This document shows, piece by piece, positions 24,999 through 33,220 of a stretch of 64,000 nt of DNA. Position 1 is the first letter of the stretch, and each line of letters opens with the position of its first letter. Position numbers and translations under genes: made by a program. The notes beneath the pieces are model-generated. The model did no database searches and was not told the origin of the DNA. It saw nothing but the letters and a program-made list of their open reading frames with translations. The stretch spans positions 1 to 64,000 of the forward strand of contig NZ_BONP01000002.1 in NCBI RefSeq assembly GCF_016862775.1, written 5' to 3'. This DNA is from Cellulomonas phragmiteti (GTDB lineage: Bacteria > Actinomycetota > Actinomycetes > Actinomycetales > Cellulomonadaceae).

Positions 24999-26954
24999 TC
25001 AGCTCAGCGCGGTGAGCGTGAGGGTCGCGGAGTACCGGCCCTCGGCCACGGAGACCGGCAGACGCAGGTCCAGGTCGGCGCCCAGGAGCACCGATCCGCG
25101 CTCGTGCCCCGCGGCGGCGGCACCGAGCACGGCCGGCGTCGCGAGCCCGTCACCGGACACGAAGCCCGAGGCCACCGGAGCACCGGCCACGGCGCCACCG
25201 GTGTTCTCGCTCGCCGACGGCGTCCACCCCAGGTGCTTGCCGGCGAACGTGCGGTCACCGGAGACGAAGTCGCTGACCTGACCCGACAGGGACCAGGCGG
25301 GCGCGTCGCGGCGCGTGTCCGTCACCCGCACCGGGTTGAGGGCACCGCTCGCACGGAAGTGGTCACCCGCGTCCTGGGCGACCCCGAGGTCGACGAGCCC
25401 GTTGCTGCCGTCGACGGCCCAGACGAACTCGCCGGGCTCGCCGCTCTGCTCGGGCACCGTGACGGCGAGGCGCTGGGCGTCCGAGCCGGGGACCGCGACG
25501 CCGTCCTCCGTGACGAACTTGCCGAGCGCGTTCTTCGTGATCGTGAAGCTGTCGTACACGTCGCCGAGCTGCTCGGTCGCCGCACCGGTGACGGCGGCGA
25601 CGTACGACGTGTAGCGCAGGGTGCCGCCGTCGACGTCGATGACCTGGTACGTCGAGACGTCGGCGCCCCGCTTGACCTGCGTGGCGCCGTTGCGCGTCCA
25701 CACGTTGTCGTCGGCCGGGGCGATCGTGTAGTACTTCGCGCCGGAGTTCGACACCGCGTACACCGGGCCGGTGGTCACCCCGGGGGTGTCCGTCGCGGTC
25801 GTGTTCTTGTAGCCGCGGGCGTAGGTGTGGTCGTGGCCCTGCAGGACGAGGTCGATGTCGTGCTTCTCGAACACCGGCACCCAGGACGCCCGCAGGATGG
25901 GCTCGTCGCGCCCGGTGGAGACGCTGTACACGGGCTGGTGGAAGGTCGCGACCGCCCACGTGTTCGGGTTGGTCTCCAGGATGTGGTCGAGCCACGCCGC
26001 CTGGAAGTCGACCCACAGCTGACCGGCGTTCGGGCAGCCCTCGGTGCAGGCGGGCAGGGCGGGCGGGGTGAGGAAGCCGGAGTTCCGCGTCGCGTTCAGC
26101 GTGATGAACCGGACGTCCTGGTAGTCGGTGTAGTAGACCGTCTCACCGGCGAACTCCGTGAAGTGGTCGAAGTACGCCGCCGCCTGGCGTGCCGCCGGGG
26201 TGTCGCCCTCGGCGAGCTTCGCCAGCTCGCCGATCGTCGCGCGGCTCGGCTGGTTGAGCGGGTACGTGAAGTTCGCCTTCCAGTTCCGCATGCGCTGGTC
26301 GCCGCTGTACTCGTGGTTGCCCGGGGCGGCGAGCACCTGCGTGGTCATGGCCGACTCACCCATGCCGGAGAACCAGTTGGTCCACTGCGTCTGGTTGCTC
26401 GCGGTGTCGATGAGGTCACCGGCGTGCACGCTGCCGACGACGTGCGGCGCCTGGGCGTGGGCGGCCTGGACGACGGCCGGCCAGGTGGTGTCGAGGCCGA
26501 TCTGCGCGTCGCCGTAGTAGAGGAACGAGAAGGGCTCGGCACCGGCGGCGGGCGTGCGGAACGTGCGCCAGCCCGTCCAGTCGCCGTCGCGGCCCACGCG
26601 GTACCCGTACCGCGTCGCCGCGGTCAGCCCCGTGAGCACGACCGACTGGTGGGTGTGCTCGCCGATCGTGTCGTCGACGGTCGCGGTGACGCTCGTGGTC
26701 GCACCGCCGGGGACCCGGTACTGGACCGTCCCGGGCGCAGCGACCGTGCTGCGCCAGGTGAGGAACTGCGAGGTCGTCGGCTGCTCGGTGGGCGTGAGGA
26801 TCAGCCGGTCGGTGGTGGTGCCGGGGTCGGCGGCCGCGGTACCGGCCGAGGCCAGCGCGCCGACGGCGACGAGGGCGCTGCCCAGGACCACGGCGGTGAA
26901 CCGGTGGCGCCGGGACCCGGCCGCACGTGGGCGGGACGGGAGGGGCATTCGCAT
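24999..26954 (-). CDS. Secreted metallophosphoesterase with C-terminal WxL domain
   Basis: The 651-aa protein has a signal peptide (about 1-42). A fibronectin-III-like purple-acid-phosphatase N-terminal domain (about 50-135) and a calcineurin-like phosphoesterase domain (about 140-400) follow. All metal ligands are visible: D149 (YYGDAQIG), D180 (HAGDLIDT), N213-H214 (APGNHEY), H339 (ATFHQPVY) and H374/H376 (LQGHDHTY). After a linker, a WxL domain (about 495-651, first motif W-S-L at 554-556) should bind the enzyme to the wall. It probably hydrolyses phosphate monoesters or diesters at the cell surface; the substrate is unknown. It is the first gene of the WxL/DUF916 set. A metallophosphoesterase-WxL fusion is an unusual arrangement. 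Confidence 0.9.
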   Translation of the reverse strand: MRMPLPSRPRAAGSRRHRFTAVVLGSALVAVGALASAGTAAADPGTTTDRLILTPTEQPTTSQFLTWRSTVAAPGTVQYRVPGGATTSVTATVDDTIGEHTHQSVVLTGLTAATRYGYRVGRDGDWTGWRTFRTPAAGAEPFSFLYYGDAQIGLDTTWPAVVQAAHAQAPHVVGSVHAGDLIDTASNQTQWTNWFSGMGESAMTTQVLAAPGNHEYSGDQRMRNWKANFTYPLNQPSRATIGELAKLAEGDTPAARQAAAYFDHFTEFAGETVYYTDYQDVRFITLNATRNSGFLTPPALPACTEGCPNAGQLWVDFQAAWLDHILETNPNTWAVATFHQPVYSVSTGRDEPILRASWVPVFEKHDIDLVLQGHDHTYARGYKNTTATDTPGVTTGPVYAVSNSGAKYYTIAPADDNVWTRNGATQVKRGADVSTYQVIDVDGGTLRYTSYVAAVTGAATEQLGDVYDSFTITKNALGKFVTEDGVAVPGSDAQRLAVTVPEQSGEPGEFVWAVDGSNGLVDLGVAQDAGDHFRASGALNPVRVTDTRRDAPAWSLSGQVSDFVSGDRTFAGKHLGWTPSASENTGGAVAGAPVASGFVSGDGLATPAVLGAAAAGHERGSVLLGADLDLRLPVSVAEGRYSATLTLTALS

Positions 26955-27086
26955 CGAGCGTCTCCTTGCGTCGTGTGTGGACGCCCCGAACGGTGTCGGG
27001 CTCAGGAGACGGCAGGAGGAACGGACGATGGATCACAGAACACGCGACCCGGAACAACCGGACGGGTCCTCGCAGGTCGGCGGCCG

Positions 27087-27123
27087 GTGCCGCCGGGCGG
27101 GCGTGCGGCCCGCCCGGCGGCAC
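27087..27123 (-). terminator. Terminator of the FKBP gene
   Basis: A perfect 16-bp stem (GTGCCGCCGGGCGGGC with its complement) closes a 5-nt loop 7 nt past the FKBP stop codon on the minus strand. Confidence 0.75.
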
Positions 27124-27130
27124 CCGCGGG

Positions 27131-27535
27131 TCAGCTCACGCCGACGATGTCCACCACGAACACGAGGGTGTCGCCGCCCTTGATGCCGGCCTGCGGCACG
27201 CCGCGGTCGCCGTAGGCGAGGTGCGACGGGATGGACAGCAGGACGCGCGAGCCGACCTGCTGGCCGACGAGGCCCTCGTCCCAGCCCGCGATGACGGCGC
27301 CGACGCCGATCGGGAAGCCGATCGACGAGCCGCGGTCGAACGAGTTGTCGAACACACCGCCCTGCCACGACTGACCGAGGTAATGCACCTCGATGTCCTG
27401 GCCCGCCTCGACGAGCGCGCCGTCACCGCGGCTGAGCACGACGACCTCGAGCTCACCGGACGGCTGCGCGTCCGGGAACGTGAGGGTGGGCTTGGTGCCG
27501 GGTGCGCCCGAGACCTCGGGCAGCGCTGCGGCCAT
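27131..27535 (-). CDS. FKBP-type peptidyl-prolyl cis-trans isomerase
   Basis: The 134-aa protein is a single FKBP domain without signal peptide, so it should catalyse proline isomerisation in the cytoplasm. Active-site blocks are present: VHYLGQSWQGGVFDNSFDRGSS, GFPIGVGAVIAGWDEGLVGQ, RVLLSIPSHLAYGDRG and DTLVFVVDIVGV. The conserved aromatic and aspartate residues of the FK506 pocket can be recognised. The ATG at 27535 follows AAGGAG; a much longer in-frame reading upstream has no similarity to the family. Length matches small actinobacterial FKBPs. It is separately terminated and not part of the WxL unit. Confidence 0.95.
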   Translation of the reverse strand: MAAALPEVSGAPGTKPTLTFPDAQPSGELEVVVLSRGDGALVEAGQDIEVHYLGQSWQGGVFDNSFDRGSSIGFPIGVGAVIAGWDEGLVGQQVGSRVLLSIPSHLAYGDRGVPQAGIKGGDTLVFVVDIVGVS

Positions 27536-27615
27536 GGTGGTTCTCCTTCGGTGGATGACAGTGCCCGTCCATCCTGCCCTGCGGACCGCGCCGACGCCGA
27601 CCCGGGGTGGGCGGG

Positions 27616-28614
27616 TCAGCGCGCGAGGACCCCGGCGAGCCAGCGCAGCTGCGCGTCGAGCTGGAAGCCGCCGCCGCCCTCGTGCTCGTTGAACTCGTAC
27701 ACCTCGATCGCGCGGTCGGGGCGCGCGGCCGCGAGCGTCCCGTAGTGGTTGTACGCCGCGAACACGGTGGACGGCGGGCAGATCGGGTCGCGCAGCGCGA
27801 CCGAGAACAGCGTCGGGGCCGTCGCGCGGCGCGCGAGGTGCACGCCGTCGAGGTACGACAGCGTGCGCAGCGCCGCGGCCTTGTGGTCGCGGTGCACCGC
27901 GAGGTACGAGACGACCTCGCGGTACGGGGAGGCGTCGGTGATCGCGATCGCACGGGGGATGTGGCACATGAACGGCACGTCCGGCATCACGGCGACGAGG
28001 TCGTCCGCGAGCCCCGCGACGGCCAGCGTCACCGCCCCTCCCTGGCTGCCGCCCGTCACGGCCACGCGCGCCGGGTCCACGCCCGGCAGCGCGCGCACGG
28101 CCTCGACCGCGCGGACCCCGTCGGTGAAGACGCGCCGGTAGAAGTGCTCGGCGGGGTCGAGGATCCCCCGCGTCATGAAGCCCGGCGCGTGCGGCCCCGA
28201 GCCGACGGGGTCCGGCGTGTCACCTCCGCTGCCCCACCCCGACCCCTGGCCGCGCGTGTCCATCAGCAGGTGGACGTACCCGGCGGCGGCCCAGGCCAGC
28301 CGCTCGTGCGGACGGCCGCGGCCGCCGCCGTAGCCGAGGAACTCGACGACCGCCGGCAGCGACGAGCCGTCGGTGGCCGACCCCGCGGGCCGCGTGACCC
28401 ACGCCTTGACCGGGTGACCGCCGAACCCGGCGAACGTCACGTCCTCGACGTCGACGAGCGTGAGGCCCGCGTCGTGCGGCTCGCGCCGGAGGTCGAGGTC
28501 GAGAGCCCGCGTCTCGGCGAGCGTCGCGGCCCAGAACTCGTCGAGGTCCGCGGGCTCCTCGAGCTCCGGCAGGTACCGCTCGAGGTCGGGCAGGGGAAGG
28601 TCGAACAGCGCCAT
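27616..28614 (-). CDS. Acetyl xylan esterase / cephalosporin-C deacetylase (CE7)
   Basis: The 332-aa alpha/beta hydrolase matches the AXE1 family: S190 in the nucleophile elbow GGSQGGA, D276 in ALRDPICPP and H311 in NEHEGGG form the triad. The CE7 hallmarks RGQGS (DTRGQGSGW) and the GGDTPDPVGSG region are also present. No signal peptide is visible, in keeping with cytoplasmic CE7 enzymes that remove acetyl groups from imported xylo-oligosaccharides. It therefore fits downstream of the secreted GH10 xylanase encoded 20 kb away. The ATG follows AAAGGA. There is no transporter or regulator next to it, so induction control is not apparent. Confidence 0.93.
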   Translation of the reverse strand: MALFDLPLPDLERYLPELEEPADLDEFWAATLAETRALDLDLRREPHDAGLTLVDVEDVTFAGFGGHPVKAWVTRPAGSATDGSSLPAVVEFLGYGGGRGRPHERLAWAAAGYVHLLMDTRGQGSGWGSGGDTPDPVGSGPHAPGFMTRGILDPAEHFYRRVFTDGVRAVEAVRALPGVDPARVAVTGGSQGGAVTLAVAGLADDLVAVMPDVPFMCHIPRAIAITDASPYREVVSYLAVHRDHKAAALRTLSYLDGVHLARRATAPTLFSVALRDPICPPSTVFAAYNHYGTLAAARPDRAIEVYEFNEHEGGGGFQLDAQLRWLAGVLAR

Positions 28615-28705
28615 CGCGGGAGGTCCTTTGCGGGGTACGGCCCAGTCGGTCGGCCGATGCTAGCGCGCGGCCCCGGGTGCGCCCCGGGCCGTCGCGCGCC
28701 GCGCG

Positions 28706-30112
28706 TCAGCGCGCGAGGAACCCCAGCAGGTCGTGCCGCGTGAGGACGCCCACGGGCCGTCCGTCGTCGACGACCATGAGCGCGTCCGCCTTCTCGAGCG
28801 TCGCGCGCGCCGCCTCGACGGGCTCCCCGACGCCGATGAGCGGCAGCGCCGGCGACATGTGCGTGTCGACGCGGTCCGCGAGCGACGCGGCACCGGAGAA
28901 CACCGCGTCGAGCAGCTCGCGCTCGCTCACGGACCCCGCGACCTCGCCGATCATCACCGGCGGCTCGGCACCGACGACGGGCATCTGCGAGACGCCGTAC
29001 TCGCGCAGGATCTCGATCGCGTCGCGCACCGTCTCGGTCGGGTGGGTGTGCACGAGCGCCGGCAGGTCGCCGTCCTTGCTGCGCAGCACGTCGCCGACCG
29101 ACGCGCCCTCGCCCGCGGCGAGGAACCCGTACGAGCGCATCCACGCGTCGTTGAAGATCTTCGACAGGTAGCCGCGACCGCCGTCGGGCAGGATCACGAC
29201 GTACACCGCGCGGGCGGCGGCCGCGGGGTCGGACTCCTGCAGCGCGCGGGCGTGCCGCAGCGTCGCCTCGACGGCCATGCCGCACGAGCCGCCGACGAGC
29301 AGACCCTCCTCGCGAGCCAGGCGCCGGGTCATCGCGAACGAGTCCGCGTCGGACACCGCGACGATCTCGTCGGGCACGGCCGGGTCATAGGCGGTCGGCC
29401 AGAAGTCCTCGCCGACGCCCTCGACGAGGTACGGCCGCCCGTCGCCGCCGGAGTACACCGAGCCGGCCGGGTCGGCGCCGACGACGACCACGCGGCCACC
29501 GTCGGCGGCGGGGCGGTCGGCGGACACGTCGTGCAGGTAGCGTCCGGTGCCGGTGATGGTGCCACCGGTTCCCACCCCCGTGACGAGGTGCGTGATGCGG
29601 CCGTCGGTGTCCGCCCAGATCTCCGGGCCCGTGCTCGCGTAGTGGCTCGCGGGGCCGTTGGCGTTGGCGTACTGGTTGGGCTTCCAGGCGCCGGGCGTCT
29701 CGCGCGTGATGCGGTCGGACACCGAGTAGTACGAGTCCGGGTGGTCCGGGGGCACCGCGGTCGGGGTCACGACGACCTCCGCGCCGTACGCCCGCAGCAC
29801 GTCCCGCTTGTCCTGGCTCACCTTGTCCGGGCAGACGAAGATGCAGCGGTAGCCCTTGCGCTGCGCGACGAGCGCGAGACCGACGCCGGTGTTGCCGGAC
29901 GTGGGCTCGACGATCGTGCCGCCGGGCTGCAGCTCACCGGACTCCTCGGCCGCCTCGATCATGCGCAGCGCGATGCGGTCCTTCACGGACCCGCCGGGGT
30001 TGAGGTACTCGACCTTGGCCAGGATCGTGGCGGTCAGGCCGGCGGTGACGGACGTGAGCCGCACGAGCGGGGTGCCGCCGACGAGCTCGGAGATGTGCTG
30101 GGCGTACTTCAC
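28706..30112 (-). CDS. cbs: Cystathionine beta-synthase
   Basis: The 468-aa PLP enzyme joins serine (or O-acetylserine) and homocysteine into cystathionine, the first step of reverse transsulfuration. K44 in LNPGGSVKDRIAL is the PLP lysine, the phosphate loop is GVGTGGTITGTG, and EPTSGNTG is the substrate loop. Two CBS domains follow (about 335-468) with motifs YGVSQMPVV and ADALMVVDDGRPVGVLTRHD; they probably bind an adenosyl ligand. The length and domain order separate it from plain cysteine synthase. There is no N-terminal haem-binding extension. With the metB-type enzyme 12 kb away it would complete conversion of homocysteine to cysteine. Confidence 0.95.
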   Translation of the reverse strand: MKYAQHISELVGGTPLVRLTSVTAGLTATILAKVEYLNPGGSVKDRIALRMIEAAEESGELQPGGTIVEPTSGNTGVGLALVAQRKGYRCIFVCPDKVSQDKRDVLRAYGAEVVVTPTAVPPDHPDSYYSVSDRITRETPGAWKPNQYANANGPASHYASTGPEIWADTDGRITHLVTGVGTGGTITGTGRYLHDVSADRPAADGGRVVVVGADPAGSVYSGGDGRPYLVEGVGEDFWPTAYDPAVPDEIVAVSDADSFAMTRRLAREEGLLVGGSCGMAVEATLRHARALQESDPAAAARAVYVVILPDGGRGYLSKIFNDAWMRSYGFLAAGEGASVGDVLRSKDGDLPALVHTHPTETVRDAIEILREYGVSQMPVVGAEPPVMIGEVAGSVSERELLDAVFSGAASLADRVDTHMSPALPLIGVGEPVEAARATLEKADALMVVDDGRPVGVLTRHDLLGFLAR

Positions 30113-30164
30113 GCCCCGATCCTCTCATCCGGCCCGCTCCCCCGATCCGTCCGGGACGGGACGG

Positions 30165-30200
30165 CGAACGCCCCGCCGGCCGGGGCCGACGGGGCGTTCG
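30165..30200 (-). terminator. Terminator of the YccA-like gene
   Basis: An 11-bp perfect stem (CGAACGCCCCG with CGGGGCGTTCG) and 14-nt loop lie 16 nt past the YccA-like stop codon. Confidence 0.7.
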
Positions 30201-30216
30201 TGGACGGCGGGACGGG

Positions 30217-31047
30217 TCAGTCGCCGCGCAGGATCGCGAGCAGCCGCAGCAGCTCGAGGTACAGCCACACGAGCGTGACGATGAGGCCGAACGCCGCCGA
30301 CCACGCGAACTTGGCGGGCACGCCCTGGTCGACACCGCGCTTGATGGAGTCGAAGTCCATGACGAGGCTCGCCGCGGCCAGACCCACGGCCAGCAGGCCG
30401 ACGGCGACACCCATCCAGCCGGAGCGCAGCGGGCCGAACGGGCCGTCGCTGCCGACGAAGAACATCAGGCCGAGGTTCACCAGCGAGAACACCAGGTACC
30501 CGACGATGCCGATGAGCACCGCGCGGCGGAACTTGGGGGTCACGCGGACCTTGCCGGAGCGGAACAGGAACAGCGCGGCGGCGAACACCGAGACCGTGGC
30601 GAGCACCGCCTGCGGCACGACGCCGGCCCACTGCGTCTCGAAGAACCGGCTGATCCCCCCGAGGAAGACGCCCTGAGCCACCGCGTAGAGCGTGATGAGC
30701 GCCGGGCTCGGGCTCTTCTTGAACGCGTTGACCAGGCCCAGGACCAGGCCGACCACCATGCCGATGATCCACAGCCCGGGGGCGACCACCCACGTGGCCG
30801 CGGCGACGACGACGAGCAGCGCCAGCAGCCCGCCGGTCTTGACGATGACGTCGTCGTAGGTCAGACGGCCCGTGTCGCGCGGGGTCGCGGGGGGCGCGTC
30901 GTAGATCTGCTCGAGGCTCGCGGCGTCCGCGGCCTGCGCACCGGGCGTGCCCCACGCGGGGCCCTGCACGGTGGCCTGCCGGCCGCCACGGCGCTGCTGA
31001 CGGGGGTCGCCGAACACGGCGCTGTTGCTGAAGACGGGGTTGGTCAT
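30217..31047 (-). CDS. Bax inhibitor-1 / YccA family membrane protein
   Basis: The 276-aa protein has a polar N-terminus of about 65 residues and seven predicted membrane helices. The BI-1 family end segment is present (MDFDSIKRGVDQGVPAKFAWSAAFGLIVTLVWLYLELLRLLAIL), including the aspartate pair region linked to pH-sensitive ion leak in BsYetJ. The N-terminus (SNSAVFGDP) and overall length match the actinobacterial YccA-like subgroup. The ATG at 31047 follows AGGAG. A role in ion (possibly calcium or proton) homeostasis is inferred from the family only. An inverted repeat in the leader may regulate it. Confidence 0.9.
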   Translation of the reverse strand: MTNPVFSNSAVFGDPRQQRRGGRQATVQGPAWGTPGAQAADAASLEQIYDAPPATPRDTGRLTYDDVIVKTGGLLALLVVVAAATWVVAPGLWIIGMVVGLVLGLVNAFKKSPSPALITLYAVAQGVFLGGISRFFETQWAGVVPQAVLATVSVFAAALFLFRSGKVRVTPKFRRAVLIGIVGYLVFSLVNLGLMFFVGSDGPFGPLRSGWMGVAVGLLAVGLAAASLVMDFDSIKRGVDQGVPAKFAWSAAFGLIVTLVWLYLELLRLLAILRGD

Positions 31048-31075
31048 GCGGCACTCCTGGTCGTAAGCCGGCCGG

Positions 31076-31098
31076 GGTTGTTTCTGTCGACGACAACC
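31076..31098 (-). promoter_or_regulatory. Inverted repeat upstream of the YccA-like gene
   Basis: GGTTGT and ACAACC flank an 11-bp centre that contains the palindrome GTCGAC, about 30-50 bp before the start codon. It could be a repressor site or a leader hairpin; a possible -10 (TACGTT) lies just upstream of it. Confidence 0.35.
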
Positions 31099-31293
31099 AC
31101 AACGTAGCGGGTGCCCCGCGCGTTCCCCATCCGGGAGCTCCCCGAGCACACGTCCCGGCACCCTCGTCCTCGCGGATGAGTCCGCGGACGGGAGGATCGG
31201 TCGCGGGAGGGTGACGCGAGCACCCCGCGCAGGCATAGCGTCGTGCGACGTGAGCACACCGACGCGCACCACGACGCGACCCCAGGGGACCCG

Positions 31294-32262
31294 ATGATCG
31301 AGGCACACGGACTGACCAAGAGGTACGGCAGCAAGACCGCCGTCGACGGCATCGACTTCACGGTGCGACCCGGCCGCGTGACCGGCTTCCTGGGCCCCAA
31401 CGGCGCGGGCAAGTCGACCACCATGCGCATGATCGTCGGGCTCGACCACCCGAGCGCCGGCACCGTGACCGTGCAGGGCCGGCCCTACGCCAGCCTGCGC
31501 TCGCCGCTGACCGAGGTGGGCGCGCTCCTGGAGGCCAAGGCCGTCCACCCCGGACGCTCGGCACGCCAGCACCTGCGCGCCATGGCCGCGACCCACGGCA
31601 TCGGCGACAAGCGCGTCGACCAGGTCATCGAGCTGGCCGGGCTGGGTGCGGTGGCCCAGAAGCGCGTCAAGGGCTTCTCCCTGGGCATGGGCCAGCGCCT
31701 CGGCATCGCGGCCGCGCTCCTGGGCGACCCGCACACCCTCATCCTCGACGAGCCGGTCAACGGGCTGGACCCCGAGGGCGTGGCGTGGGTGCGCGGCCTG
31801 GCCAAGCACCTCGCGTCCGAGGGCCGCACCGTCTTCCTGTCCTCCCACCTCATGAGCGAGGTCGCGGTCACCGCCGACGACCTGCTGGTCATCGGCCGCG
31901 GCAGGATCGTCGCCCAGGGTCCCGTCGACGAGGTCGTCTCGCGCGCCACGAGCACGACCGTGCGCGTGCGCAGCCCACACGCCACCGAGCTCGCGGCCGC
32001 CCTGTCCGGACCGGACACCGTGGTCGACGCGATCGAGCCCGGCCTGATCGAGGTGCACGGCCCCACCGCGGCCGCCATCGGCGAGCTCGCCGCCTCCCGC
32101 TACGTCCTGCACGAGCTCACGCCCGTCAGCGGCTCCCTCGAGCAGGCCTACATGTCCCTCACGGCCGACTCCGTCGAGTACCGCTCCGGTACCGACGACG
32201 CGGCCTCGCACCCCACCGACGCCGGCACCGCCGGCCCGACCGGACCGGAGGCGGCCCGATGA
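31294..32262 (+). CDS. ABC transporter ATP-binding protein
   Basis: The 322-aa subunit has a full nucleotide-binding domain: Walker A GPNGAGKST (about 40-48), the Q-loop region, the signature stretch FSLGMGQRLGIAAALLG, Walker B LILDEPVNGLDPEG and the switch histidine in LSSHLMSE. The C-terminal about 90 residues form the extra domain seen in CcmA/DrrA-like exporters. Together with the permease encoded by the next gene it should form an exporter for an unknown substrate, possibly a drug, lipid or peptide. The ATG at 31294 follows AGGGGA and gives the canonical MIEAHGLTKRYG start. Confidence 0.95.
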   Translation: MIEAHGLTKRYGSKTAVDGIDFTVRPGRVTGFLGPNGAGKSTTMRMIVGLDHPSAGTVTVQGRPYASLRSPLTEVGALLEAKAVHPGRSARQHLRAMAATHGIGDKRVDQVIELAGLGAVAQKRVKGFSLGMGQRLGIAAALLGDPHTLILDEPVNGLDPEGVAWVRGLAKHLASEGRTVFLSSHLMSEVAVTADDLLVIGRGRIVAQGPVDEVVSRATSTTVRVRSPHATELAAALSGPDTVVDAIEPGLIEVHGPTAAAIGELAASRYVLHELTPVSGSLEQAYMSLTADSVEYRSGTDDAASHPTDAGTAGPTGPEAAR

Positions 32263-33122
32263 GCACCGCGACCACCCCCCGCACCGCGCCGGCCGACGCC
32301 CCGGCCCCCGCGAGCACGGCACGCCTCTCGGTGTGGCACGTGCTGCGCTCCGAGTGGATCAAGCTCTGGAGCCTGCGCTCGACGTTCTGGACCGTCGGCC
32401 TCACGATCGCCGTCCTGGTCCTGCTCGCGTGGGCGATGGCGGCGTCGTACAACTTCGCCGGCAACGCCTACCCCGGGGACGACGGCAGCGCCTCGCTGGT
32501 CTACTTCGTGCTCGCTCCCGGGCAGATCTTCGGCGCCCTCGTCCTGGTGGTCCTGGCGGCGCTCACGGTGACGGGCGAGTACGGGACGGGGCAGGTGCGC
32601 TCGACGTTCGCCGCCGTGCCGACCCGGCTGCCCGTGCTGTGGGCGAAGGGCGCGGTCGTCGCGCTCGTGACGTTCCTGACGGCGAGCGTGGGCACCGGCC
32701 TGTCGCTCCTGCTCGCCGGCCTCATCACCCCGGCGCTGCAGCCCGACTGGTCCGACCCGGAGATGCTGCGCATCGTGCTGGGCACCCCGCTGTACATCGC
32801 GACGGTCGCGCTGCTCGGCTTCGCCGTCGGCGCGCTGCTGCGCAGCACGGCGGCCGCGATCGCGACCGTGATCGGGTTCGTCCTCGTCATCGAGAGCGTC
32901 CTCAACCTCATCTCCTGGAAGCCGCTGGAGTACGTGCGGCCGTTCCTGCCGTCGTCCGCGGGTGCCCGCGTGGCGACGCCGGACGAGCTCCTCGAGATGT
33001 CCGACGGCATGGCGACCATGGCCGTGAACCTCTCCCCGTGGGCGGGGTACGCGGTCCTGGTGGGCTGGGTGGTCGTCATCGTCGCCGCCGCCGCGGTGCG
33101 GCTGCGCACGCGCGACGTCTGA
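32259..33122 (+). CDS. ABC transporter permease (ABC-2 type)
   Basis: The 287-aa protein has six membrane helices after a cytoplasmic N-terminus (SVWHVLRSEWIKLWSLRSTFWT). The ABC-2/NatB-like blocks LTVTGEYGTGQVRSTFAAVPTRLPVLWAKG and the terminal pair of helices can be recognised. Its ATG overlaps the stop of the ATPase gene as ATGA (32259-32262), so the subunits are translationally coupled and should form a homodimeric permease with two ATPases. Loss of membrane function is unlikely because all helices are intact. No regulator is adjacent. Confidence 0.92.
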   Translation: MSTATTPRTAPADAPAPASTARLSVWHVLRSEWIKLWSLRSTFWTVGLTIAVLVLLAWAMAASYNFAGNAYPGDDGSASLVYFVLAPGQIFGALVLVVLAALTVTGEYGTGQVRSTFAAVPTRLPVLWAKGAVVALVTFLTASVGTGLSLLLAGLITPALQPDWSDPEMLRIVLGTPLYIATVALLGFAVGALLRSTAAAIATVIGFVLVIESVLNLISWKPLEYVRPFLPSSAGARVATPDELLEMSDGMATMAVNLSPWAGYAVLVGWVVVIVAAAAVRLRTRDV

Positions 33123-33130
33123 CGCGTCCG

Positions 33131-33193
33131 CGCACGACGAAGCGGCGCACCGCCGCCCTGGAGGGGGACGGCGGTGCGCCGCTTCGTCGTGCG
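33131..33193. terminator. 24-bp perfect hairpin between convergent genes
   Basis: The arms at 33131-33154 and 33170-33193 pair perfectly over 24 bp around a 15-nt loop. The element starts 9 nt after the ABC permease stop and ends 28 nt before the RND stop codon, so it can terminate transcription from both sides. Confidence 0.8.
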
Positions 33194-33220
33194 GGGGTGG
33201 CGCCCCGGGGGGCCGGGCCG

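Noticed and set aside
23631..27215. A 1,194-codon plus-strand frame opposite the WxL cluster
   Set aside because: Same composition artefact; no motifs, and the minus-strand proteins have signal peptides and metal-binding motifs.
27536..27967. N-terminal extension of the FKBP protein
   Set aside because: The longer in-frame reading overlaps the acetyl esterase gene and has no similarity to FKBPs; the ATG at 27535 has a good ribosome site.
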